A DNA stretch of 64,000 bases from Ptiloglossa arizonensis (taxonomy: Eukaryota > Arthropoda > Insecta > Hymenoptera > Colletidae), in contig NC_135051.1 of NCBI RefSeq assembly GCF_051014685.1, positions 13,101,557-13,165,556 on the forward strand. Direction: 5' to 3'. The notes beneath the pieces were generated by a model that did no database searches, was not told the origin of the DNA, and saw only the letters and a list, made by a program, of their open reading frames with translations. Position 1 is the stretch's first letter. Each line of letters starts with the position of its first letter. This document shows, one piece after another, positions 12,161 to 24,734 of the stretch. Both the position numbers and the translations under genes were made by a program.

Positions 12161-12661
12161 TTTTTAGAGTAACTTATTATATCTTGTATGTATCTTGGAA
12201 TTGTTAGTTAGAAAGTGTCTATTCATGTGTAGAGAATAACAACTGAAAAATTAAGTAGAAATTAAGCGCCTTGTATTAAGTACTATTTGTAGTAATACTT
12301 GTTACCATTTATACAGTGGTAGTAGATTTCAAATCAATAAACGTTACAAGCGGTTGAATAATATTTGGTTGCGTTTATGGGTAGTAATATTATCTGCTTT
12401 TAAAAATAAGCGTACTGCTAGAACGAACATCCCCACAATTGACAGAAACAATCTGAGAATGATGTATAACGAGATATAAGTAGTTCTACGTACTACCCAA
12501 CAATTGGTTGGGATTGTTTAATAAGGAAAGGATAAAAGCACCAGTGATAATTTTTACTTTCATCGCGAAAAGTATAATCTACAAGTGATTTCTCATTCGA
12601 GAGACATATTTTTGAATCTAGAAAATATAAAAATGGATTACGAACGATGGAATTACGTTAA
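12161..12661 (+). repeat. Left arm of a 0.5 kb inverted repeat
   Basis: This block matches the reverse complement of 16289-16790 along its full length, with scattered substitutions and small indels. The outer edge is tttttagagtaacttatt and the inner edge aattacgttaa. No standard transposon terminus or target duplication was seen at the outer edges, so it may be two inverted copies of one repeat rather than the terminal repeats of a single element. Confidence 0.85.
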
Positions 12662-15600
12662 ACACACTTTTTTACACAATTTGAATGGAAATTTTAGTTA
12701 CTATGTTTTCCGAAAAATTAAAATTTCTTACAATTTCTTTCGGTTACATTTTATTAAGCAACCATTGTTTCCTAAATAATTTATTCGAAAATTTACCCCT
12801 TAAAACCTCCAACAGTAAATACTGATTGAAAGCAGTGAAAATATATATGCAAAGTAGAAATTGATTGTGAACGAGCTTCACAAATATACTGTAAAATTTA
12901 TCGTTTCCAACACTGGGCGTTTTCTCTAAGTTGAGCATTTACAATACAATATCTGATTTGTTTCAATGGAACTTCTCGATTGTATAATATTATGATTATT
13001 TGGATACCCTCTATAATAATTTCTTAAGTGAAGTAATCGAAATTTGGATACGGTCGAATACAATAATTAACAATTTCGATGAAAATTTATCTGCGTTACG
13101 GTTGCGTTAATATTGATTTCAACAGGCTACTCGTTAATTTACCTGCATTGATAATTTTTTATACCGTGGGATGTACAGGTGAATGCTATAAATTGTTTCT
13201 TCGTTAGTCAGCATTAATATCGCGAGTTCCAGTAGCGTAAACGTGATTCCATGCGAAATTTGAAATATAAAACTTGTAATTTGTTTAAACGCATTACACG
13301 AAGACCGTAATCATCGGGTGGAAGTTCCTATCTATAGTCTGGACTGTGCATCGCTCACAATTACTAAGCAAAGAGCCTCTTAAATTATGGAACTAGAGTA
13401 CGGCGTGCGATAATGTGTATGGTCTATCGAGCAATTTATAGGTCAACCTTCTACATTCTTTACGTTAGACACTTTCCACAGTGTCGTCAAATATTAATGC
13501 TTATAAATCATTTTCTATCCCGTCAGACTGACACGTTTTATGCGTCCTTCAAGGAGTTGAACGTATTTACGATGTTTTCCTTTGAATACGAATCTGTGTA
13601 GTCATTTTACACATTCGCACCGAAATAACAAAATTGACAAAATGTATTTCGCAAAGAATGTCAAATATGAGAAAGTGTACTCCTATTTGAATTTATACAA
13701 TGCGTTCTCTTTTCGTGTATTTCAACATTTGAAGGCTACGAAGAGTGATTAGAAATAATTGCGTCAACTAATTGTGATTGTATGCAGAATGTAGAAAATC
13801 TTTATTTTAAATCTATAATGATATATAATTTCCAACAAATAAGAAAGTACAGAACTTTGAGTATCTATAAAATCATCGCACCAATGAAACTGACACATCT
13901 CGTTGGTCACGTAATCACTATTGAATTGTATAGAATGATTCTTATCAATTTAACAGTACTTGTTTCTTCAGAAGTTGAAAACAGAAAGAACAAACTTAAA
14001 CAGAATCACAATAATAGCGATTGTTCGTTAAGTGGAAACATTTTGTCAAATTACAGGTCAAAATTTCAAACATCTGCAGCAAACAATTACGAGATTTACC
14101 TTCCACATTATTATTGATTTAAGACGTTCAATGACCTTATGTAACAGGTTTTTGCGTCCATTAGAATAGCCTGTTAAAAAAGAGGATGTTGACCTTGACA
14201 TATCTTAGAAACCTCCATATATAAAATAATTGTTTTTTGTCAGTTTTTTCCAACCTGTATATTTTTCATACCAACTGCTCTTTACGTCATCACAGAGAAC
14301 TCCTTTATTACTATTTATCCCGAATAACGTTTCGGAAAAAATAAGTTTTGTTTAATAAAGCACTTCAAATAATTAGAATTTATAACCATTTAAGTTTTAC
14401 AAAGTATTGATAATCTTATTTAGTTAAGATGTAATATTTGAGAGCCTGTATACAATAGTATTATAAAATTCATAAGTTCTTATATTTCCAATGAGAGTAT
14501 ATATTTACATTTAAGGTTACTTTAAAATCATAATTATAGATCTGTACAAAGTTATATTCCATTTAGAAAAATGAAACGTAAAATCTTTCCAAGCAAGATT
14601 TACACAACATTAATATCAAATATTTAATGCTTCGTAAAACAGGACATTTCTCTGAAATATTTTAATACACCAACAAAAATAAAGAAACTCTCCTGAGTAA
14701 AAGAAACATACACCGAACCCTTACAAGCAGTGTGACGCAAACATAATAACGTACTTGAGCATTAACAGAAAAATAAATTCAACTTGGCGTTCAAAGTTAT
14801 TGACGCTTTATTTCTTGACTGTAGGTCTGCCTTTCAAACAGAGAAGCAAACTGACATGGTGTAAAATTGAGTGCAAGGAGTATACACAGACCAACAGATG
14901 ACACTTTCCACAGATCCCGCTTTACTGTAGACAATACTTAGACAGCGTTAAAAGTCCAGACGAATAAGATCAACATTTACTCAGCACGAAACATTCAAAC
15001 AATGCTTTTGTCGTTCTAATGATGCCCTTAACAATATGAAATAGATCAATCAGAAGTACATTTACTCTTGAATGATATCTGAGAATGATATCTTTGTACA
15101 GCGATTTATCTAGCGTAGAATGTAGGTAAAATAATGAAACCTTTCCTTCTAAAATTTAAAAACACGTTACTTTCAAATTTCAGAACACGCACACGGAAAT
15201 TCCTTGCAAAAAATATTAATGGTACGACGTTCTTTTAAAGGACTCTCGTAAAATAAAATATCCTACGCTACGCTCTTTAAACTTGAACTTACTTCTTCTC
15301 GTAAAAATAGTGTGCGCGAGCAAGGAGGAGCAACGTACATACGTTACGTTATGAGGGTTTTGGGACACGTGATTGTCCACGTACATCCGTCAGAACTTTA
15401 CGTACATGTAGCTGTACCCGTTTCTGCACACTTACGCAGCCAACGGTACGTCACATTTGAAGTAGTCCGAAAGTCATAAACGTCCGTGGCACGGGGGCGA
15501 GTACTACAGCGATTTTCTCACACTAACTCCCGTGTATTACAAGGTTTACGAGACCTCCAGACACGTCGAAGATGGTTTCGTGTCAAGCAGCTCGATTCTT

Positions 15601-16111
15601 CACGTTTACGAGGACTGGGTTCGTTGAGTAATTCGATTTATCGATTATTAACGAGACACTTCCACGGTGTTGCGTTTACAACATCGTGGCGCAATTTAAA
15701 AGGCAACACTTGCGGAATTTCAAGCTAATGGACATTCTTTGACGAAAGTAAAGATTTTCGAATCAATTTCGAGAACAATTACGATTACCCTGAGTTTCGT
15801 CATGTACTGTCCATAAGCGAGTGAATTCTTTGGTTTTTGTAGATTCAAGTTCAGTCTCGTTCGTATTGTAATTGATTAGGTTAAGTGAAACGGTACAGTC
15901 GAAGTTGATTTTTACTCAAACTTATATTCCAAGGAATGCAGCTAGTGATAATACAATAATTGAATAACAAGTGGTAAAGGTACAATAGTTGAATTGACTT
16001 GGAAATTAACTGGTATCGACATTGGATTACATATAAAATGCAACATTTTTTAAGGATTTTTTGGTATTAGGAAAGGAAGTAATAAAATAAGTCAAGGTTT
16101 GGGGGGCTTCA
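12662..16111. other. 3.6 kb spacer between inverted arms
   Basis: AT-rich to about 15300, then a modestly CpG-rich patch to about 15730. The longest plus-strand frames (13782-14117, 111 codons; 15486-15728) show no transposase motif. No catalytic DDE or other transposase signature was recognised, so nothing here supports an autonomous element. Confidence 0.4.
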
Positions 16112-16253
16112 ATGGAAGACATAGATGCTCAGATGATGCAGGGTTCGTGGAGCATGAACGAAACAGTGTTTCCACACGTAGAGATAATTGAAGTTGTGAA
16201 AAATATTTGTTCGAATGAAAAATCACTTGTAGATTATACTTTTCGCGATGAAA
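16112..16253 (+). CDS. Exon-like frame beside the right inverted arm, unrecognised
   Basis: An ATG at 16112 opens a coding-like frame starting MEDIDAQMMQGSWSM and continuing through an acidic, well-mixed stretch (VFPHVEIIEVVKNI) to TFRDE, ending at a consensus donor (gatgaaa|gtaagaa). The last part, from about 16211, is duplicated 139 bp downstream inside the right inverted arm and again, inverted, in the left arm, so a donor-bearing segment has been copied with the repeat. The balanced amino-acid make-up is unlike nearby chance frames. It may be a captured exon fragment or part of an unknown element. No family was recognised. Confidence 0.25.
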
Positions 16254-16283
16254 GTAAGAATTATCACTGGTGCTTTTATACTT
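16211..16283 (+). repeat. Short direct duplicate of an inverted-arm segment
   Basis: The stretch starting tcgaatgaaaaatcactt recurs at 16350-16422, offset by 139 bp, nearly identical. It includes the gtaagaattatcactgg word in both copies, so the right side of the structure is partly duplicated relative to the left arm. Confidence 0.8.
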
Positions 16284-16288
16284 TTATA

Positions 16289-16790
16289 TTAACGTAATTC
16301 CATCGTTCGTAATCCATTTTTATATTTTCTAGATTAAAAGATATGTCTCTCGAATGAGAAATCACTTGTAGATTATACTTTTCGCGATGAAAGTAAGAAT
16401 TATCACTGGTGCTTTTATTCTTTCCTTATTAAACAATCCCAACCAATTGTTGGGGAGTACGTAGAACTACTTATATCTCGTTATACATCATTCTCAGATT
16501 GTTTCTGCCAATTGTAGGGATGTTCGTTCTAGCAGTACGCTTATTTTTAAAAGCAGATAATATTACTACCCATAAACGCAACCAAATATTATTCAACCGC
16601 TTGTAACGTTTATTGATTTCAAGTGTACTACCACTGTATAAATACTAACACGTATTACTACAAATAGTACTTAATATGAATCTCTTAATTTCTGGTTAAT
16701 TTTTTCAGTTGTTATTCTCTGCATATGAATATACTGGTCTAAGCAAACAATTTCAAGATATATACGAGATATAATAAGCAACTAGAAAAA
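16289..16790 (-). repeat. Right arm of a 0.5 kb inverted repeat
   Basis: Reverse-complement partner of 12161-12661. The inner edge ttaacgtaattcc and outer edge ataataagcaactagaaaaa align with the left arm. Substitutions are scattered, so this is not a recent foldback. Confidence 0.85.
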
Positions 16791-19700
16791 TGATTTCAAA
16801 ACAAATATTCCAAATCGATTCCAGAATCGATTTTTTTCCAAGTATTGAACATCTCTACTTAACAGTATGCTTCTAGTTGTCGCGCGGTTGAAACTCTAGA
16901 TGGAGTTACTATAACGGTGTAATATATTATATGTGCGCGGAATTATTATATATTATTACCAATCATATGACAAAGGAGCCTGAAACCTCTCAAAACATTT
17001 ATCTGTACAATAATCTACACAAATTGTAATTACTTTCATATAAGAAAAAGACACAGACGGCAAACATTCGCCAATTTTTACAATACATTTTACATGTAAT
17101 ACGTCAAACATTATTATTGATAATGTAGTTAATATTATATATAATGCGATTTAATGCAATTAATTATTTCACATTATATATAACATTATCGATTAACTAT
17201 TTGTGGAACTGTCGATTTGTTACACACAGATTAGTTACATAAAAAGTATGTATTTTAAAAGGCTATCTAGTGTTACATAAACCGAGTCCTTTTTATTTTT
17301 AATCAAAAAGAAAATGTCCCTATCTATTTTATTTTTAGCATATTTTGCATTATATCCAGACGAAATTTATAATTTGTAAAATGACAAGTTTCAATCCTTA
17401 CGTAAAGGTTTCACCAACACTTAAATTTGAGATTAGGAACAAATAAAAAGATACCTTTCTCGTATTTAAATACATAACAGCGCATTGTTACGTTTACTCG
17501 ATAACAGTATAAACAACAAAATCGATTTCAAATATTTAGATGATGAATCTCATCAGTAATGCTTCCACGGCGTTAATTTCCATTTCCACGTTAATTCTCG
17601 TGTATTGTAAACAATTTTCTCCCGCTTTCTCGCAAATTTTCCTCGCTTTTATTTATTTCAATCCATACCTGTGTACGATTCGAAGGAAAATCGCATTTCT
17701 ATAGTTTCCAGTTTCAGTACCGAAGCCTGGTCTCAATTTTTAACGATGGAATAATTTATGATCTACCAGGACTACTGAAATGATAAATGGACGAGCGTGT
17801 AAAAAGTACCGACAGAAGTCGACGAAAGACCGCACAAAAAGCGAAATTCTGTGTATAGTATTTAATATCGTCGCGGTACTACATATATACCACATCGTTA
17901 TCTCATTTTTCCTTGAATGAAAAATCGACGGCGAAGCAGAGAAGAAAAGTCAGAGACTGATGCTGTCTGCTTGCTAAAGAAATTTCTACTTGGATATATT
18001 TATTCAACTTCGATATACGTAGATCTTTTTCTATGTACGGAAGAATGTTTGTATAGTACATTAATGGGCAATTAAGACCCGGAGTCACGAACCTTCGTGT
18101 ACTGAATATTTAAACAGCGTATTCATAAAAAATACATGCTGCTCAAAATAACTCGAGAACTTGAGCTTCGAAGAAACAAATTCTAAAATTCAAGCGAAAC
18201 CTTTATCTTTTCTATATTCCTTTAAATCTTAAAAGTACACATTTTACTTTGTATATTTTTAGTTCACTGGATCGTTTAATTTAACACAATTAGTACTGCT
18301 GTTTAGCCACTTCCAAGTAATGAGCTTGGTATTTTCACACTTTTATAAATAGGATAATAGGGCTTTCAAAGATTACGAAAAAAATATGTGCACAGGTGAG
18401 CAACTAATTTTTATCTTGTTATATTGAATACGTCATAATCTAATTGAAGATATGAAAGGCTTGGTATTGATAAAAAAGGAAAGAATTCTTGTTTTCATGG
18501 CTTCTCACTATAAATGTACAAAATGCAGATGACATAATTGCAACAATATGATTTATTTTCTCTGAACAATTCAGAAAAAGAAAAATGAATTAAACGAATT
18601 GTATGAAAAAGAAAGAATAATGTACAATGTAATTCGTACAGACAAACTAATCATTATTTAGAAAGTAGGTATATATAATTAATCTTCAACACGAAATAAT
18701 TTTCACCACAATTTTATTTCCTTTCCCATTCAATATTATTGATTTTATTCTCTCGACTTCTTTTAAACTTTTATAATGTTAATTCAATATTCTATAGGTC
18801 ATACAATTACGTATACTCTAAAGATTAAACAAAACGCACGAATGAAAACGTTGTGAAGAATAACTTGCTTAAGACTGGAATTAACTCTTTATTAAAAATC
18901 GTAAATACATATAATTGCAGTGCAAAATGACGAAAGGGCGGGTAAAGCGAATAATTAACAAAAGGAAACCCATTCTTTCCGTTTCTGTAAAAACATTCCG
19001 TACCGGAATTCCCATAATGATCGGGTTATAACACACGAAGCTGTACGAAATGCACAATCCTTTTCAGTGCGAGTACAAAATAGTTGAAATTAGAACGCGA
19101 ATATGACCGAGAAAGATCGCTATAGCTTAATCCGCTTAAGCCACTGAAACGTGTATCCGAACTCGCCCTTTAGTCGAAGTTTAACTGCATAAAACAGAAT
19201 AATACGAAGAACAAAATATTCAAAGTCCGATTCGAACGAAAAGCTCCTAGAGGACAGTTACAACAGGACAAAGCCGCTTAACGTTACCCCGGAATAGAAT
19301 GCACGCTTGACACAGCGCATAAACATTCACCGAAAGAACGACAAGGATAACCAGAAAGAACAGTGAAACTTCTAAACTCGGAACGGATCGTTCGCGTAAA
19401 CGCGTATTCCATAACGTATACTGCGAACGCGTTAAACTTCCTCGATAATCTTTCTCTTGCAAAGAGACCACACGACACGCTACGAACGAATTTTAATGAG
19501 GAATCGTAGATAGCTAGGCAACTAATAAATATTTCATCCCCACTCAGCCGTTTACTCAGAAGCTCGACGGTTCACGAAATATTAAACAGTAAGATCGTAA
19601 TTCATGTACCGGTTATTTCAGTATTTACGACATCATTATTTGTCTAAATAATGTTACGGGATCATTTTATGTGCCACGTGAATTTCTTTTAGTAACTTGG

Positions 19701-20880
19701 AAGAGAAACGTAAAAATTTTCTATGATTCTGTATATAGGTAAAGAATAACTTTCAAATGAATTTTACTTGTCTACTATTTATCACATATACAAAGCTGAA
19801 TCGTGATTCATATCGTCTGTGATTCTTCATCATTGAAACAAGAACATTCCATCGACCATGAGCATTTGATAAATATCGGGTGTATAAATGTATTTTTGTT
19901 TTTAAATAAAAGTATACAGAAATCTATCGTTATTTTAGAAGTGGTGGCATGTTGAAAGAAAAAAATATATTTACATTTAGAAACGATTACCTGAAGAAGG
20001 ATGTTAAGAATTCTTCCAGTTATAGTTTCAGTATAATTATAATTATGGTTGCATGGAATTGTAACTAACGATTCATTTTAAGAGTACTTCTTACCCCCAC
20101 AGAGAGCAATGTTTAATATAATAAATAATTTTGCGTCTTTGTTCCAAATGATTAAAAAAGATATTAATTTAAATACCAAAGAAATGATTACGCGATATTT
20201 CCTGTATATAAATTTGAACAGAATTCAAAGAAAAAATCTACTGTAGCGAAATTCCATCATTGGAAAGCTTCGATCATAGTGACTGGTCACATTTATTAAG
20301 TAGATACTTGAAGAACCAGCAGCAAAGTATTCACTTTCGTGGCGAAAGAATAGGGGTCAAATATTTTTGGGTCCCCTGTCTACCTACGAAGTCTCATTAA
20401 AATCGGTGCGTAACATGTTGTGCGATTCCGTTTGCCGAGTACCGTAATTGCTAATTAGCGAACAGCGGATAGGTATTGTTAAATCGAGACGGCAGCAACA
20501 GACATCGTATTCGGACTTCGAAATTCCGTTTAATCGCGACGAGATTGTGGACGAAACTTTACCTCGCGAAAGAAATTGCTCGGAAAGTTTTCAGTGTTCT
20601 GCATTGCAAAACAAGCGTGAGGGAGGAGAGTTCGGTGAAACTCGCGACGGGAAATACGACCTCTCGAAGATCATTAAGGGTGTAGTGTAGTTTAAAACTT
20701 TTAAAAAAGCCATCTTTTTTTTTTTTTTGTATATTTTCTTTAAGTTTCGAGTATAAAGAGTACGAATCAAGAAACAAATTGTCAAAATTCGAAATATTGA
20801 AAATGTTACGTGTTCATACTGCTTACGATATTGGTCCTCCTTTTACTTTTTCACTTTTATTATTATACATATCTTAATTT
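16791..20880. other. AT-rich noncoding stretch
   Basis: No convincing frame on either strand; several short, mutually overlapping ones occur in the slightly CpG-richer parts near 19250-19480 and 20450-20690. A bulged hairpin at 17119-17190 is listed separately. Confidence 0.45.
17119..17190. repeat. AT-rich bulged hairpin
   Basis: The arm at 17119-17146 pairs with 17172-17190: gataatg and ttatatataatg match perfectly once a 9-base bulge (tagttaata) is allowed. The loop is 25 bases. It is likely a by-product of AT richness or a worn foldback. Confidence 0.45.
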
Positions 20881-20916
20881 CTACTTATTGGTATACTGCT
20901 ACTTATTGGTATACTG
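20881..20916. repeat. 18-bp perfect tandem duplication
   Basis: The unit ctacttattggtatactg occurs twice head to tail with no mismatch, which marks a recent slippage event. Confidence 0.9.
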
Positions 20917-22360
20917 TTCGTGTTAATTTAAAGACGACTCGAATATTGACGAGATAAAACGTTTAATAAGCAAGTTGATCAATACTGACATTTAGTCGCG
21001 ATTAAACAAATTCCTTTCACCTCGTTGGATACAGTAATGTATAACTCTAAAATAGACGATCATAAATACTCGAGATAAGTGACATGTGTACAAAGTTTGT
21101 ACAAACGTGCGTAATGAATTTGAAATCGAGTATTGTTTTGAAAATTAATATGCAAAGAAAGCCTCAATTGGCGCTCTCAAAGCAAGACTAGCTCGTTAAA
21201 CAAACGTTCGTTTCAACTAATAAAGCGAAAATATTGACTTAAACCCAGGCTTCCCGTTTGACTCGAACTAATCCGTTCTTAAGCCACGTTAGCTGACTCT
21301 CGTGCGCTCGGGGATGTATTACCAAAATTAACAGCAATAACGTCAACGCTATCCGGCTAGTTACGTAATACAAGTTTTACGATCCGAATACTGACTTCGT
21401 GGGGGAAATGTAGGCGAACTTTCCGGCGCAGTTGCGAAATAACATTTGTAGAATTACACAGATTCTAGCCGTGATCTAGTATATCGCATTAAAACTCGCG
21501 CCAGTATCCGTCCCAAGTGTAATAAGCCAAGTAGAGGACAGTGCATACGCATAGCGAACAAGTAATTTGGTGTCCATCGTTACATGAAAACGATTACGCG
21601 AACTTGTCCTGGTGCAATTGTGTTCTGGAACTTCGTCGTTGTTAACGAAACGCTATTAACATTCAAATAAGCTTTTGCATATGGATGTAACGAATAAATT
21701 CTAGCATTATACGAAATTGTGATGACCGCGTGTGCTAAATAAAGCAAGATGAAGAATATACGGTCATATTCCCGCGCAATGATCGTTTACCTTAGCGAGA
21801 CAGGATCGTGGGACACGATCAATATAGTGTGGTATTTTTAATCTGTGAATGAATTCATCTTGAACGGTATAGTGCATCGAAAGAAATGAAGGTACAGATC
21901 TTGTAAGATTCCACGAAAAATATATTAGAAACTTTCGGGGAAAAATCGACAAAGAAAATCGTTTCCATTATGTTGCATTTAGTATATTTTATTTGTTTTT
22001 CCGAATTTCTTTCGCACGATTTTGAAACTATATTTCTAAACAACGTTTGTGTAGATTTCATGTAGAGAGTTTTTACTATTTACGTTGCTTCCAACAAATA
22101 TTCCAACATTATGTGTATCGGAAAATACGCAAAATCACAGAGATAGAAAGAAATGAAATTTAAATAAAATAATGCAAAAAAGATATTAAACAGGAAGCAC
22201 ATGCAGGGTTTATCTCTCGCTGATTGCACATGTTATAAATTTACATTATTTCCAAAAATCTCCGATGCGATCCCCTCGTAAATTAGCACATGCCCTGCAG
22301 AATGATACCGGCGAACAACATTTCGTTATTACAATATTCGTAATCAAACGAAGTCAATGT
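20917..22360. other. Noncoding stretch with mixed composition
   Basis: AT-rich with a somewhat CpG-richer part at about 21230-21480. No frame stands out. Confidence 0.45.
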
Positions 22361-22860
22361 CTGGAATCGCTTTTTATGCATTTTATATGTACTACTCGGA
22401 ATCGTATCCACTTTTTATAATGTTGTCGCAGCTCCGCCGCCGAGTTTGAATATTTATGAAACGGACCGGCACTCGAAATATTAATGCACGTATTATTGAT
22501 TGTGCTCTATCCCTGTATTTTTACTATTTATTATAATCGTGCAATTAGCCGTTATCATCCAATAATCTACGCACATTATCATAAATAAATAATTAATGTT
22601 TGCGTTATGCCTTTATTTATACGGCTTACGCAACTATATACGAGCTCGATAAAATATTTAACGACGCAAAGCTCGTGGCGCTTATAACGCATAAATAATG
22701 AACAAATGACGCAAAATCCAAGCTATTTCCGCATCTGTTTTTAACAACTTCCAAGAAAGATATCGCCGCGGATAAAGAAGTATAAATAACTGATGGTTTC
22801 CGGTAACGATCGGAGCCTCTCGGAATTAAAATTAATTCGACAGTCACGACAGTCCTTTTA
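22361..22860. promoter_or_regulatory. Candidate enhancer rich in homeodomain/Caudal-like words
   Basis: Between 22370 and 22700 there are repeated TTTATG/CATAAA words (tatttatgaaac, cgcataaataatg), TTTATTAT-type words (tatttattataatcg) and a cataaataaataattaatg block at about 22581-22599. These match the general forms bound by Caudal/Abd-B-type and other homeodomain proteins. No frame is open and the composition (mixed AT words with CpG) differs from the flanks, as in conserved insect noncoding elements. Conservation cannot be judged from one sequence. Confidence 0.3.
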
Positions 22861-23966
22861 ATCGATTGTCCATTACACAGAAAGAGAGGACAACAAAGAC
22901 TCTAATGAAATTTCAGGCAACGACTCTTCTTTTAATACCTAGCACGAGAACGACAATCGATCGTCCCCTAATGAATTAAGACGTGCATCAATCATTCGAC
23001 AAAAAACAAACTAATGGCATCGAATTAACTACTCGCTGCCCTTTTTTTTATCCGTGTTGAGTTTGGGTGTCTTTTCATAACACGTTTAAACTTTCGTCCG
23101 AGCAGTGACTCTCTTGAATCACCACTTTGAATGACGCATCGATCAATAGATCACTCCAGAGTGTATTGTTACGATGAGCTCTCTATTTTGAAAATAATTG
23201 AGTATACAGAGCGGACCATATAAATAGAAACACTTAAATATCATTCTTTATGATTCTGTGAAAAATCTCTTCAGAACAAAGTTATACTGTTTGAAAGAAC
23301 ACGTGTAACGGTAGCATTATTCAGGTTTACCGTTAAATCCTGGGTCACCCTGTATATCTATATTCTTTTTCAGAATATAGAATAACACTGCTACTCACAT
23401 AGGAAAACTCAACTCTAAGGGAATATCCTTAACTTCCGTGAGCATTCTGAAAACAGCACAAGAGTACGTTATACGAACTACTTCCAACAGAATGTTTGAC
23501 TTCGAACATAGTTTAAGATCTCCATTCTATTTGAAACAGGAACGCATATAAGATTCTTTATAGAAAGACGGCCAATATTTTAATAATGGCGAAAGTAAAC
23601 CAGCCTGGTATGTAGCAGATTTCCAGTATTTTCTTTCCTTTCGAATAACTGCATATAGCCCATGTTCTATAACCAGACCGTTGCTTGCCAACTTCTTCCA
23701 CCCACGAGAAAATCCAGAAATTAAATTCAACATTATTTCAAAAAACAAAACTAGTCGAAATATTGGGGCAAATAAATTACATCCTGAGATTAATTCCAAT
23801 CGAAAGAATACTTCTCGTTCAAACGTATTTTTCTTTCCCTTCTACAAGGAATTAGAACATCCTATAGAATTGCATTATTTCTCCAATTGTGGTGGAATGA
23901 ATACATTAAGGTGCAATTGTATTGCTAGCGAAATTTAAATGGTCAAATGTTTGGACGTAATTATTC
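22861..23966. other. Noncoding stretch left of the miniature LTR element
   Basis: AT-rich with a terminus-like word gggtcaccctgtatatc near 23343. No partner terminus was found. Frames near 23527-23938 overlap on both strands and look like chance. Confidence 0.45.
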
Positions 23967-23970
23967 AATC

Positions 23971-24225
23971 TTTGGCGGCGCTAAATTAAAGTATGTGAGG
24001 AAGGAGCGAACGGAAATATAAGGAAGTGGGGATAAGCGTTTCATCCCGGGCCTGCTAGTGGACTCGTCAGTAAGGCATCCTAGCAGGCCCTGCCTTATAC
24101 GCCGGGACATTGGAAGATCGGTAAGAGGTCGTATATATAGCGATCGGAGCAGGTACGGGAACTTGCGGGAAACGGTTGGTGGTGAGTTTTTCCCTCTGGT
24201 GGCAAGCGTGGGTAGTGCCGCCACA
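23971..24225 (-). repeat. Downstream (3') LTR of the TRIM
   Basis: Nearly identical to 24735-24989. On the minus strand it begins TGTGGCGGC and ends GCCGCCAAA, so the ends form a short inverted repeat. It carries a TATATATA-containing word at about 24132-24139, about 90 bases from its minus-strand start, and an 11-bp perfect stem (24048-24058 with 24080-24090; ggcctgctag side) with a 21-base loop. Confidence 0.9.
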
Positions 24226-24734
24226 TAACCCCCTTGCCAGTGGTAAACGATACTTTGAAGTTCCGTCCTGATGTCCCAGTGGCGTAGGTATTTGTTCCGT
24301 AGTTCGGTTTGTCACAACAGGCACAGGAGGAGGTTGTCCAGAGCGGTGGAAGAGAAGAATGCTTCTTTTTCGTAGTAAGGCCCAGCTGCTGTCGATTGCG
24401 GAATACGCGTGGCGAGCATCGTTTGCTCAAGCCGCGTTTTCGCTTGTTGTCCGACGTTGATGCGTGCGCGTACCAGTATTTATGAAACGCATCGGTGTGG
24501 TCGGTGAATAATGTCGACAAGCTGCCTGCTGTCCTCCTGGGGTTGATCCTGATGGTTAGCCGGGAGTATAGCGTTCGTGTCGTCGCTGGCAGGTCGAGGA
24601 GTCAACCCTCGGAGAGGGGGATTTATGAAAAATCGGCCTTTACGTTGCGTTCCTTCCATCGTCTTGTGCTGCACCTGTACTGCTGCTGTGCTGCTGTCCA
24701 GAAGGTTGCGTTGGTTCTTAGACGGGGTCACCAC
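24226..24734 (-). mobile_element. TRIM internal region, possible gag remnant
   Basis: The internal DNA is more GC-rich than the flanks. On the minus strand two frames dominate. The first runs from the primer-binding side (24734 to 24480, first real ATG some 25 codons in), is polar and Arg/Gln-rich, and ends in a stop. The second (24520 to 24095) overlaps its end, is Lys/Arg-rich, includes a short Cys pair (SCACCDKPNYG), and runs on into the LTR. This is compatible with a truncated, frameshifted gag-like region, but similarity was not strong enough to name a family. Confidence 0.35.
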
